DNA from: Myxococcales bacterium
GTDB taxonomy: Bacteria > Myxococcota_A > Polyangia > Haliangiales > Haliangiaceae
Assembly (NCBI GenBank): GCA_011526095.1
Contig: WYBA01000349.1
Location: 1 to 64,000 of the forward strand
Length of the DNA stretch: 64,000 nt
Direction of reading: 5' to 3'
Shown here: positions 1 through 9,206 of the stretch, piece after piece
Layout of the letters: every line of letters starts with the position of its first letter
Position numbering within the stretch: the first letter of the stretch is position 1
Program-made: the position numbers and the translations under genes
Notes under the pieces: model-generated
The model's database searches: none
Seen by the model: the letters and a program-made list of their open reading frames with translations, nothing else
What the model was told of the DNA's origin: nothing

Positions 1-2
1 AC

Positions 3-1000
<998 letters not shown>

Positions 1001-1004
<4 letters not shown>

Positions 1005-2386
1005 GCCGGGACGCCGTCAGCCGCCAGGATCGCGACGAGGCCGTGGCGCCGCCGCCGCGCGACGCCGTGACCGGACCGGACGCCGAGGAGGATCCGCACG
1101 CACGGGCGCGGTCGGTCGCGATGCTGCGCGAGGAGACGGACGCCGCGCCCGTCGACGCGGTCAGCGGGGCGGACGAGGCGCCGCGCCTGGGGCACGCGCT
1201 GCTCGGCGGCGGGACGCACATCGTCGCGCGGGGCGAGACGTGGGCCACGATCGCGCGCGCCGAGTACGGCTCGGCGGGGTACGCGGAGGACCTCGCCGCG
1301 TTCAACCCGGAGGTGTCCGGGGGACGCCCTCCGGCCGGCGCGGAGATCGCGCTGCCGAAGATCGTCGTGCCGCTGCTGCCCGCGCTGGTCACGTTCTTCC
1401 CCGACGAGGAGCGGTTCCTGCGCGTCGTGCTGCGCCAGAGCGCGACCGAGTGGGCGACGTTCCTCGCCAACCTGGACGACGCCACGTATGCGCGCCACGC
1501 GGCGATGCTGGCGCGGGCCGAGCTGTTCCGCACGACCGGCATGACGAACGCCGAGATGGCGGAGATCCAGCGCGCCCACATCGAGCGCGAGGCCGCCGCG
1601 GCGGGGCGGACGGTCGAGGAGGAGATGACGGACTTCGTCAACCGCGGGCCCAGACGGGACGATCTGGTCGACGAGTGGGACCTCGCCGACGACGCGCAGC
1701 GCGAGCTGTGGAACGCCGAGTTCCCCGTGGTGCGCGACCGCGTGATCGCGTCCGCGCCGCCCGACGTCGCCGAGGCGATCGCCACCGCGCGCCGCCACGG
1801 CGGCGGCGAGATCGTGTGGGCGCCCGAGAAGATGGGCGCCGGCGCCACGGCGAAGGCGCGTGACTGGAACGTGTGGGTCGGCGTCGCCTGGCTGAAGGCC
1901 GCGCAGGTCGACCCGGCGCACGTCTGGGGCACCCTGCTGCACGAGCTCGCGGGCCACCCGACCTACGCCGAGGACGGCGCCGACGAGGACTACCTCGCCG
2001 GGCCGATCATGGCCGAGATGATGGCGAGCCTGCCGCCCGAGCAGCGCAAGCACGAACGGCAGCGCGTGAACGCCTACCGGTACATGGAGACCGAGATCTT
2101 CGCCGAGCTGTACGAGTGGTCGCGGGACCACCGAGACGCGCCGGCCGATCATCCGTTCGACGTGCTTCCCGGGGATGGAGGGAGCCTCGAGGCCGAGAAG
2201 GGGAAGGACCGAGTGGACGACGTGAAGTCGAAGCTCGAGCAGCTCCAGGACGGCTTCGCGCTGCCGCTGGCGCTCGGGATCGTGCGGGGGATCTGGATCC
2301 GTGTGCAGCGCGACGATCGCATCGCGCCCGCGGCGAAGGTGAAGTTCGTGCGCGTCGTCGAGAAGACGATGGGGCTCAAGCTGTGA
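1001..2386 (+). CDS. LysM domain protein with putative zinc-peptidase motif, candidate eCIS effector
   Basis: 461 residues, start ATG in the ATGA overlap with the ATPase. Residues 1-65 are charged, Ala/Asp-rich and probably disordered, as in eCIS cargo. A LysM-like module follows at about 69-115 (THIVARGETW ... FNP). The central part is helical and unrecognised. Near residue 314 is LLHELAGHP, a histidine-glutamate-histidine cluster with three rather than two residues between Glu and the second His, and a later ETEIFAELYE that could give a third metal ligand; a gluzincin-like peptidase is therefore possible but non-canonical. It has no signal peptide. The following gene starts inside its stop codon (GTGA). 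Function as a toxin is inferred from position. Confidence 0.75.
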
Positions 2387-3186
2387 CCCGATACCTAACG
2401 CTGGCCCTACTGCTGTTCGCCTGCGGCGGTCGTGAACCAGCGTCCTTGCCCGTGGCGCCGGCATCGGCCGGCACGCCACCCGACGCGGCGCCCCCCGTCG
2501 GCCCAGTCGGCCCCATCGCCTACTTCGTGCAGGACCTCGACTGGTTCGAGCTGGTGTTCTGCTGCGATGGAGGGCGCTGCGACGCCGACAGCTGCGCCAC
2601 CGGGGTCGAGGGCTCGGAGGCGAAGCTCCAGGACGGGCGCGTCGCGCGGCTGGCCAACGGCGACTCGATCGCGTGTCGTGACACGCCGACCCGGACCCGC
2701 CGCACATTCCGGCCGAGCGAGCCCGGCGTGGTGGGGAAGCCCGCGATCTGGCCTGTCGCTCGCGCGGATGGTGCGATGTGGTTCCCGGCGGACTTCGAGC
2801 CTCGGCCCGTCACGCTGTCCGCGCGAGACCGCGCGCAGATCGTCGGCGACGACACGAGCGACTCGGCCATCTGGCGGGTCAAGGCCGTGTCGGTGGACCT
2901 CGATCGCGACGGGCGGCTCGAGACCCTGCTCGGCGTGGATGGCGCGCACACCGGAGGGCTCTACCTGCGCACCGTTGTCGACGGCGCGAGCTCGATCCGC
3001 AAGATCCACGGAGACGACTTCCCGTACATCTACGGCCTCGTCGACGTCACGGGCGACGGCTGGCGCGACGTGCTCCACGTCGACAACGCCAAGGAGCCGC
3101 CGGTGCTGTTCGTCGTCGACGCGCGCAACGGCGTCGAGCTGCTACGCACTCCGTGGTTCTGCGAGGCGCGCCCGGAGCGGCACTGA
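2383..3186 (+). CDS. FG-GAP/VCBS-like lipoprotein, candidate immunity partner
   Basis: GTG start overlapping the previous stop by 4 bp. 267 residues with a short signal peptide and lipobox LLLFACGG, a Pro/Ala-rich linker, a Cys-rich patch (VFCCDGGRCDADSC) and two calcium-loop-like repeats, DLDRDGRLETLL and DVTGDGWRDVL, as in FG-GAP/VCBS propellers. The mature protein should be anchored to a membrane facing the periplasm or outside. A paralogue follows at 3266-4075. Because both sit directly behind the peptidase-like gene and the stretch between them carries a remnant of that gene's tail, I read them as immunity or accessory lipoproteins; no biochemical family supports this directly. Confidence 0.8.
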   Translation: MTRYLTLALLLFACGGREPASLPVAPASAGTPPDAAPPVGPVGPIAYFVQDLDWFELVFCCDGGRCDADSCATGVEGSEAKLQDGRVARLANGDSIACRDTPTRTRRTFRPSEPGVVGKPAIWPVARADGAMWFPADFEPRPVTLSARDRAQIVGDDTSDSAIWRVKAVSVDLDRDGRLETLLGVDGAHTGGLYLRTVVDGASSIRKIHGDDFPYIYGLVDVTGDGWRDVLHVDNAKEPPVLFVVDARNGVELLRTPWFCEARPERH

Positions 3187-3269
3187 TGGCGCGCGCCGCG
3201 CAGCTCGATCAGCCGGCCAGGTCGCAGCTCCACCGGCTGGCCGAGGTCACGACGGGGATGAAGCTGTGA
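3186..3269 (+). pseudogene. Displaced 27-residue tail remnant of the upstream effector
   Basis: An ATG in the TGATG junction opens a 27-codon frame ending TTGMKL. Its second half aligns with the last residues of the gene at 1001-2386 (both keep a Pro-Ala step, a basic segment, then V-x-x-T-x-G/M-L/K-K-L). It is followed by the second lipoprotein gene through a GTGA overlap, exactly as the full effector is followed by the first. The simplest reading is a duplicated effector-tail plus lipoprotein cassette in which the effector part has decayed. The match is short, so moderate confidence only. Confidence 0.5.
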
Positions 3270-4075
3270 GCCCGCGCCCGTGGCTGCGCCTTGGCCTGCT
3301 GATGGCCGTCGCCTGCGGGAGCCCTGTCACGACGACGGGCGGAGCGACGCCATCGGTGGCCCCGCTCGCTGAACCAGTGCCTGCCGCGCGCTCCGTGGGC
3401 CCGGTCGCGTACCTGCTGGGATCGCGGCAAGGGCTCACGCTGGTGTTCTGCTGCGAGGCGGGGCGCTGCGGCGCGAACACCTGTGTCGAGCGGATCGAGG
3501 GAGGGCAGGTGTCCCTGGAGGACGGTCGCGCCGTGACGGCAGGTTCGAGCGCGATCGTGTATTGCGAGCGCAGCGGCGTTCGCGAGGCGTACCGCACAGA
3601 CGAGATCGTGACACCCGGCGTGGACGCGGTCTGGCCCGCCGAGCGCGGTCGCGAAGCGATGTGGTACCCAGATCATTTCGAGGCGCGGATCTACGCACCG
3701 ACGTCCGAGGAGCTGGCGGCGATCGTCGGAGACTCGGGCGAATCGCTCGGTGAGTGGTCGGTGTTCAGGTCGCAGGCAGACCTCGACGGCGACGGCAATG
3801 AAGAGACGCTGCTCGGCGTGGATGGCGATCGGGGTGGGCTCTACGTTCGCGAAGGAGCCGGCGACGGGAAGCTCCGCAAGGCGCACGGCCTGGAGGACCC
3901 GTACCTTCACGGGCTGCTGGACGTCACCGGCGATGGCTGGCTCGATGCGATCCTCATCGACCGCGGTCCGGAGCCCCCGGAGCTCTACGTCGTCGATGTT
4001 CGCCACGGCATCGAGCTTCTCCACACGCCGTGGTTCTGCTTCGGCAGGCCTGACCCGGACGCACCGCCCGGGTGA
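3266..4075 (+). CDS. Second FG-GAP/VCBS-like lipoprotein, paralogue of 2383-3186
   Basis: GTG start in a GTGA overlap. 269 residues: signal peptide with lipobox MAVACGS, linker, Cys motif VFCCEAGRCGANTC, then DLDGDGNEETLLGVDGD and DVTGDGWLDAIL, ending LLHTPWFC like its neighbour (LLRTPWFC). The two proteins align along their whole length but have clearly diverged, so the duplication is not recent. Same proposed role as the first copy: membrane-anchored accessory or immunity protein. What it binds cannot be read from the sequence. Confidence 0.8.
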   Translation: MSPRPWLRLGLLMAVACGSPVTTTGGATPSVAPLAEPVPAARSVGPVAYLLGSRQGLTLVFCCEAGRCGANTCVERIEGGQVSLEDGRAVTAGSSAIVYCERSGVREAYRTDEIVTPGVDAVWPAERGREAMWYPDHFEARIYAPTSEELAAIVGDSGESLGEWSVFRSQADLDGDGNEETLLGVDGDRGGLYVREGAGDGKLRKAHGLEDPYLHGLLDVTGDGWLDAILIDRGPEPPELYVVDVRHGIELLHTPWFCFGRPDPDAPPG

Positions 4076-4227
4076 TCGTCCTGTCTGGACGGCCGGACCG
4101 TCGCGCGCGGCTGTCATCATCGCCGCGCTCGATCCGGACGCCGCGGTCGTGCGCGGCGCTCACCTCGACCCCGGAATGCCGCGGCTGCAGGAGCTGGCAG
4201 CTGGTGCGCCTCACGTGCAGCCGCCTG

Positions 4228-4938
4228 TCACGCCCGCGGCGCGCGCGGCCCAGGCCGCTCCCACGGTGAGACCAGGCCGTGCCGCCGCCAGCCGGTGGTG
4301 AGCAGCCAGCACGTTGGATACGCCACCGGCACGAGCTCCGTCTCGGGCGTCAGGCGGACCGGCGGCGTCTCCTCGCTCCAGCCGTCCCAGTGCCAGCCCG
4401 TGGCGAACCGGTCGAGGGGTGCGCCGGCGCGCGCGGCGTCCTCGCGGTGCTTGCGCCAGTTGTTGAGCACGTAGGCCAGCGCGTTGCGGCACTGGCGCGG
4501 CGTGGTGAGCGTCTCGCGGTGGTAGCGGTCGGCGAACACCTGGCCGCGGACGCGCCGGCGCGCGCGCTTGCCCAGCGCGGCGTTGACGCGCTTCGCGGCG
4601 CTGATCTGGAACGCTTGCAGCCCGCTCGCCAGGGCTCGCTCGTCCTCGGCCTCGCAGATCAGGTGGACGTGGTTGCCCTGGATGGAGAGGTGGACGATGC
4701 GGAAGCGGTCGCGCTCGAGCACGCAGATCACCGCGCGACGCAGCGCGCGCCACATGTCGAGGCGGCGCAGCCGGCCGACGCGCTCGACCACGCGCAGGGT
4801 GACGTGGACCGGGTGGTGCCGGCTCAGCGATGGGCGGGTCTTGTGCGGCTGGCTCGACCGTGCGCCCCGGCGCGGGCGACCCGCGCCAGGGCGCTTGCCT
4901 CCCCAGGTCCGGATCACGCGCGGCAGCTGCTTGCCCAT
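4228..4938 (-). CDS. REP-associated tyrosine transposase (RAYT, IS200/Y1 family)
   Basis: 236 residues from ATG at 4938. The Y1 hallmarks are present: the HUH-type pair in GNHVHLICEA (middle of the protein) and a downstream catalytic tyrosine in VFADRYHRE, followed by RNALAYVLNNWRKH, typical of RAYTs. The N-terminus is basic (GGKRPGAGRPRRG). RAYTs are single-copy domesticated transposases that act on REP palindromes. Decayed copies occur at about 5057-5120 and 33061-33351, and REP-like inverted repeats at 50.7-51.1 kb. I see no flanking IS ends. Confidence 0.88.
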   Translation of the reverse strand: MGKQLPRVIRTWGGKRPGAGRPRRGARSSQPHKTRPSLSRHHPVHVTLRVVERVGRLRRLDMWRALRRAVICVLERDRFRIVHLSIQGNHVHLICEAEDERALASGLQAFQISAAKRVNAALGKRARRRVRGQVFADRYHRETLTTPRQCRNALAYVLNNWRKHREDAARAGAPLDRFATGWHWDGWSEETPPVRLTPETELVPVAYPTCWLLTTGWRRHGLVSPWERPGPRAPRA

Positions 4939-5056
4939 CTTGATTTCGCCGATCTCATGTCTCGCATCGATGACACAAGGAGAATGTGGGCGGCTTGCGC
5001 CAGGCACATGGAGGACGTTCCCTTCCGTGAACCGTCCGGGACAACCCCATCCACGC

Positions 5057-5120
5057 GAGCAGTGGCGGCACGGCGATGGGCGCGCTTCGTGCGGCTGGCC
5101 AGGCCCTGCGCCCCCATGCA
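5057..5120 (-). pseudogene. Fragment resembling the 5' part of the RAYT gene
   Basis: This short stretch resembles the region around 4830-4875 of the intact RAYT gene (shared cores GCGATGGGCG, GTGCGGCTGG and TGCGCCCC in the same order). No open frame carries it on. It looks like the leftover of a second copy; the match is only about 50 bp. Confidence 0.35.
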
Positions 5121-5194
5121 CGCCGCGATCCGGTCCCGTGCGGCCGGATCGGCTTCGAGCTCGGCGCCGCGCCCTCCCTGTCGACGCGGCCCTC

Positions 5195-5401
5195 GTGGTA
5201 GACGCGGCCGTGTCCGCCGACCGCGCCGCCATCGTCCAGGGCGACCGCGCCGTTCTCGTCGAGGTCGATCGCCCAGGGTACGCCGACGCGCGAGACCTGC
5301 TGGCGAGGTTCGCCGACGGCGAGGCGCCTCCGGCTGGCCACGCTCCGTGCCCGTGCGGCAGCGGCGAGATGCACCGCAACTGCTGCCGCGCGAAGGGGTG
5401 A
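5195..5401 (+). CDS. Small SEC-C motif protein
   Basis: 68 codons from a GTG; the end is a clear SEC-C zinc-binding motif (CPCGSGEMHRNCC). The first 45 residues are acidic/hydrophobic and unrecognised. The start is uncertain because the frame is open further upstream. SEC-C modules bind zinc and often recruit to nucleic acid or SecB-like partners. A larger SEC-C protein lies at 28334-30742. It may be a solo small protein or a fragment. Confidence 0.45.
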   Translation: MVDAAVSADRAAIVQGDRAVLVEVDRPGYADARDLLARFADGEAPPAGHAPCPCGSGEMHRNCCRAKG

Positions 5402-5504
5402 GCGCGGGCCGACGCGGTGGGACGCGCCGCGCCGGCGCCGCGCGCGCGGACGCGCCCGGAGCACGCCTCGCCGTGTCTCATCGATCCGGCCCGGGGCGTT
5501 GCCG

Positions 5505-7031
5505 TCAGGTCAGCCACTCGAGAACGTGCTCGATCACGGCGGCGTCGCCGACCCGGATCTCCTTGCCGCGCCGGACCGCGCCAGGATCGAGGAACCGGAC
5601 CGCGCCGTCGTCGGGATCGACCGCGGCGACCACCCAGCGCCAGCCGAACCGGTCCGCGTCGGCCGCCATCCGCTGCCACGCGGCGCGCTCGAACCGGAGC
5701 GGCAGCGCGCTGCGCTTGACCTGCAGCGCCAGCGTCGTCGTGCCGCGCAGGGCGAGCAGATCGAACGCCCCCCGCGACGCGCGCGCCTGGTAGACCAGCT
5801 CGAATCCGAGGCGCGCGAGGTGCGTGGCGACCTCCTTCTCCGCGGCGTCGCCGATCAGCCCCATCGGCACCGCGCTGCCGCCCGGCCGCCGCCATCGCAG
5901 CCACAGGCCGAGCACCGGATCGTCGAGCTGATAGCGGCCGTCGTCGGTGCGCCGCACGAGATCTCCCAGGCGCTCGAGGTAGCGAGCCGTGTCGCCGCTC
6001 GACGCGCCGAGCCGCTTGCTCACGTCCGTCACGCGCGCCGGGCCGTCGGCGAGCGCGTCGAGCGCGCCGGCCAGGTAGGCCGAACGCCCGACCGCGCGCT
6101 CGTAGACGAGCTGCAGGTAGAGCGCGAGCCGCCCCATCCGCGAGAACAGCACGCGCTGCAGCGCGTCCTTGACGTCGGCCTCGTCGTACGGCGGATCACC
6201 CGCCGTGAGCGTCTCCCCGACGAGCTGCAGGTAGAACGGATGGCCTCCGATCGCCGCGACCACCCGTCGCGCCAGCGCCGCGGGGATCCGCCGACCGGGC
6301 GGGCACTCGGCGACCAGCAGCTCGATCGCGTCCGCCTCGGCGAACGGCCCGACGTACATCAGGTCGAAGTGCTGGAAGAACGGCGAGTGCTTCCGTGCGA
6401 CCAGCTCCTCCAGCATCGTCCGTCCGGACCCGGAGACGACGTAGCCGACCCGCTTGTGACGCTGCCACGTGCTGCGCACGAGCGGGAGCGGATCCGCGCG
6501 CTTGCCGGTCGTCGCCAGCTCCTGGAACTCGTCGATCGCGATGACCACACGACGCTCGAGCGCCTCGGCGAGGCGCTCGGGGAGATCCAGGCACAGCCGC
6601 GCGAAGTCGTCGGTCATCTCGGCGCGGCCGAGGGCCCGGATCGTCGACCGGACGCGCTCCGGCAGCGCGGCGAACCCCGGGGTCGCGTCGAGCACGCCGT
6701 CGACGTCGTCCTGGCTGGCGACCGCGATCTCCAGCGAGCGCGGCAGCGCGCCCGCGAGCAGGCGGTCGACCGTGCGCAGCGCGCACAGCCGGAACACCTC
6801 CAGCGACGGCTGGGCGACCTCCTGGGTGTCGACGGCGATCACCGCGACGTCAGTCGCGCGCCGTGACAGCTCGACGATCAGGCTGGTCTTGCCGATCTTG
6901 CGCGGCCCGATCAGCGCGATCCAGCGCGCCGCGCCGGCGCGCAGCGCGGCGACGAACGCCTCGAGCCGCGCCAGCTCGGACGCCCGATCGTGGAACGCGT
7001 CGCCGTGGACCGGCTGGCTGCTCTGGAACAT
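5505..7031 (-). CDS. P-loop ATPase fused to a PD-(D/E)XK-like nuclease domain
   Basis: 508 residues, ATG at 7031. N-terminal STAND/archaeal-ATPase-like NTPase: Walker A GPRKIGKTSL near residue 42, Walker B VVIAIDEFQEL near 165, then a sensor region and GGHPFYLQLVGE, typical of this superfamily. A winged-helix segment follows (about 310-375; ADGPARVTDVSKRLG). The last 120 residues contain G-F-E-L-V, AFDLLAL and ALQVKRS, the spacing of a PD-(D/E)XK restriction-like fold (Glu, Asp, x-V-K). Related ATPases are linked to defence or mobile elements, but the substrate here is unknown. Tandem palindromes lie directly upstream. Confidence 0.82.
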   Translation of the reverse strand: MFQSSQPVHGDAFHDRASELARLEAFVAALRAGAARWIALIGPRKIGKTSLIVELSRRATDVAVIAVDTQEVAQPSLEVFRLCALRTVDRLLAGALPRSLEIAVASQDDVDGVLDATPGFAALPERVRSTIRALGRAEMTDDFARLCLDLPERLAEALERRVVIAIDEFQELATTGKRADPLPLVRSTWQRHKRVGYVVSGSGRTMLEELVARKHSPFFQHFDLMYVGPFAEADAIELLVAECPPGRRIPAALARRVVAAIGGHPFYLQLVGETLTAGDPPYDEADVKDALQRVLFSRMGRLALYLQLVYERAVGRSAYLAGALDALADGPARVTDVSKRLGASSGDTARYLERLGDLVRRTDDGRYQLDDPVLGLWLRWRRPGGSAVPMGLIGDAAEKEVATHLARLGFELVYQARASRGAFDLLALRGTTTLALQVKRSALPLRFERAAWQRMAADADRFGWRWVVAAVDPDDGAVRFLDPGAVRRGKEIRVGDAAVIEHVLEWLT

Positions 7032-7046
7032 GCGGAGTCACGATAC

Positions 7047-7092
7047 TGGCAACGTTGCCACGTGGCAACGTTGCCACGTGGCAATGTTGCCA
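7047..7092. repeat. Three tandem 16-bp palindromic repeats upstream of the ATPase-nuclease gene
   Basis: TGGCAACGTTGCCACG occurs at 7047 and 7063, and a third copy with one change (AATGTT) at 7079-7092. Each unit contains the palindrome TGGCAACGTTGCCA. The array begins 16 bp before the ATG of the minus-strand gene, so it sits in its 5' region. It could be an operator array for a dimeric regulator, or for the ATPase itself. The rest of 7032-7323 shows no gene. Confidence 0.8.
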
Positions 7093-7323
7093 GGGATGCC
7101 CCGGATGGCGCTCGCACGGTCCGCCGGCCCGGCGTCTGGCGAGGGCTTCCACGGTGGGCACGTGCTGCAGACGGCGGTCATGGTGGTCCGTCGGGAAGAA
7201 CGTCGCGACGATCGCGTCGAGGCGGACGTGGTCGGTGGCCGTCACACCAGCTCCGCCGCGGTCAGCCCGCGCGGCCGGAGGCGTCGACCCGCAGCAGGAG
7301 GGAGTGAGCGGAGGCGCCGGCGC

Positions 7324-7770
7324 TCACGCCGGCGGCGCCGCGTGGAAGACGTCCGCGATCCGCTGCAGCCGCGTCTTCCACGCGGTTCGAGGCTCCCCGT
7401 CCTGCCGCACGAGCCCCTCGATGCCAGCGTGTCCCGCGGCGCCTGGGCGATCGGCGTCGGGTGCCTCGAGCCGGTCATAGACGACCGCGGTCGCGCCGGC
7501 GGCCACGACGTCGTTCACCTGTGCCGTGATGACGAGCGTGGCGCGGCCACGGAACGAGAGCGCCTGGTCCGTCGTCGTCAGGGCGGCGTCCCAGACGGAG
7601 ACGCGCACGGGACGGCCCGTGGACTCGGCGTGCTGCTTGTCGTCGCTCGACGGGGCGAGGTCCTGCCAGGAGGGGCTCCAGCGCTCGGGGACGAAGTCCT
7701 TGGGCGGCGCGGGCAACCGCAGCAGGCGACGCTCGGCAGGTACCGAGCTGCCATCGTCCGGCGCGGCCAT
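7324..7770 (-). CDS. Hypothetical protein, last gene of the TIGR04255 operon
   Basis: 148 residues; the ATG at 7770 shares its A with the previous stop (TGATG). No signal peptide or membrane segment. The centre is a predicted beta-rich stretch (VRVSVWDAALTTTDQAL) ending in a helical tail. I do not recognise the family. Its tight coupling to two upstream genes argues for a shared function with the TIGR04255 protein. Confidence 0.7.
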   Translation of the reverse strand: MAAPDDGSSVPAERRLLRLPAPPKDFVPERWSPSWQDLAPSSDDKQHAESTGRPVRVSVWDAALTTTDQALSFRGRATLVITAQVNDVVAAGATAVVYDRLEAPDADRPGAAGHAGIEGLVRQDGEPRTAWKTRLQRIADVFHAAPPA

Positions 7771-8309
7771 CAGCGTGAGAACGCCCCGACCAGCAGCTCG
7801 AGTGCGTCGTCGGGCAGGTCGTGCTCCGGTTCGTCGCCGGTACCACAGGTCAGGCCCGACGTGCCGTCGCCATAGAACCACTCGATCGTTCCGTCTCGGA
7901 GGATCTCGAGGGTGAACGCGCGCGCCGGCAGATCCTCGAAGGCCCAGCTAGCCTGGAGCGCGCCTTCCGACGAGATCCCGACCGCGGGGCGTCTCACGGA
8001 AGGGCTGCGCGACTGCGCGCGACCCAAGATCGCGAGCAGCGTTGCGCGCTGCAGTTCGGAGACGGCGCCGGTGGTCACCTGCTCCCGCAGGGACGTCAGG
8101 TATCCGCGCCAGCGTGCCGACTCTGCATCGATGGCGACAGGGCGGGGCAGCGCGTGTAGCTTGAGCATCCTGGCGGTGCTGGAGTAGAGGTCGCGCGTCG
8201 CCGCGGGGACCCGGGCCGCCAGCTCGAACGGTGGCAGCGCCTGCGCGTGCGCGTCGACGTTCGGCGCGCGCGTCGCCAGGTCGATGAACTGCTGCTGTGG
8301 CGGGCTCAC
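7770..8309 (-). CDS. Hypothetical protein coupled to TIGR04255
   Basis: 179 residues from a GTG in a GTGA overlap with the TIGR04255 stop codon. It has an N-terminal helical half (about 1-85) and a C-terminal beta-rich half (AFTLEILRDGTIEWFYGDG). Not recognised as a named domain. TIGR04255 genes are sporadic and often sit with unknown small partners; function is not assigned. Confidence 0.72.
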   Translation of the reverse strand: MSPPQQQFIDLATRAPNVDAHAQALPPFELAARVPAATRDLYSSTARMLKLHALPRPVAIDAESARWRGYLTSLREQVTTGAVSELQRATLLAILGRAQSRSPSVRRPAVGISSEGALQASWAFEDLPARAFTLEILRDGTIEWFYGDGTSGLTCGTGDEPEHDLPDDALELLVGAFSR

Positions 8310-9055
8310 GGCCGGAGCTCCTGGAAGATCTCGGCATGGGTCGCGGACGTGAACGAGCCGACGAAGGCGCGCTCGATGCGGTCGTGGCCCGCGTCCAACC
8401 ATTCGCGCAACGCCTCGAATTTCGGCGCGTCGTGGGCCGGGGAAACGTGCTCGTAGTCGAGCATGAATGCCGCCATGTCCTCGGCCGACGCGGTCGTCCC
8501 GAACCGGAAGCGAAACAGGGCGGGTGGGTCCTCGTAGCCGACCTCGGTGTGCATCAGGAACGTCGTCACGTTCTGCGGCACGCCCTCGGGCAGCCCCGGC
8601 AGCACCGCGAAGAAGCGCTCGAGCGCGAACCCGGATCGCAGGGGAATCTCGACCCGGTTGATGTAGCGCACGGCGGCCATCGTCAGCGCCGTCGGCGCGG
8701 CGATCGTCTGGTAGGCCGCGAGGACGTCGAGCAGCGTATCGCGGAGGTCAGGCCAGCCGAGGTGCGGGCGGAGCGAGTTCACGGCGAGCAGATCGGGCGC
8801 GAGCTGCACCATCGTGTTCTCGTCGCTCGAGACGAACTGGAGCCGCTCGATCGTCCCGGTCGCCGGCCCCAGCGGCGCGGGTCCCGCGAGCGGAAGGGCG
8901 ATCGCGTGCCGCTCTCGGCGCGTCGGGAAGGTGTCTCGAAGCTTGTCGTAGAGCAACCCCGGAACGGCCCAGTCCCACGGGCGGTCTGGATCGCTCGCGA
9001 ACCGGAGCTCGCACAGCGCCTCGACCAGCGGTGGCTTCTGGTAGCGCAGGGGCAT
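8306..9055 (-). CDS. TIGR04255 family protein
   Basis: 249 residues if started at ATG 9055 (MPLRYQKPPLVEALCELRF), which gives the usual family N-terminus; an ATG further upstream would add an unconserved leader. The family signature is the Tyr-x-Lys-Pro-Pro-x-x-Glu opening plus RYINRVEIPL and the C-terminal DAGHDRIERAF. TIGR04255 proteins are sporadically distributed and of unknown function. It heads a three-gene, overlapping operon (9055 to 7324). Confidence 0.85.
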   Translation of the reverse strand: MPLRYQKPPLVEALCELRFASDPDRPWDWAVPGLLYDKLRDTFPTRRERHAIALPLAGPAPLGPATGTIERLQFVSSDENTMVQLAPDLLAVNSLRPHLGWPDLRDTLLDVLAAYQTIAAPTALTMAAVRYINRVEIPLRSGFALERFFAVLPGLPEGVPQNVTTFLMHTEVGYEDPPALFRFRFGTTASAEDMAAFMLDYEHVSPAHDAPKFEALREWLDAGHDRIERAFVGSFTSATHAEIFQELRP

Positions 9056-9106
9056 GCGTGGACGAGTGTAGGAGAAGCCGATCCGGCGGGCCAGTGGTTG
9101 CTCGAG

Positions 9107-9164
9107 CTCATGGAGGATCACCTCGGTCGCGAGGTCTGGATCCGCAGCAATCGCGGACTTCGAG
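9107..9164. repeat. Duplicated 5' block, copy 1
   Basis: About 55 bp nearly matching 11701-11755 (shared cores CTCATGGA, GGTCTGGATCCGCAGC). It lies upstream of the TIGR04255 gene on the minus strand; the other copy lies upstream of a pentapeptide gene. It may carry a shared promoter or be the remains of a recombination event. Confidence 0.6.
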
Positions 9165-9206
9165 CTCGCCGCGCTCTCGGCGCCGCGACTGCCGCGCAGC
9201 GACTCG

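Noticed and set aside
1937-1957. Canonical HExxH peptidase motif in the LysM protein
   Set aside because: The spacing is H-E-x-x-x-H, so a standard zincin is not supported; kept only as a possible variant.
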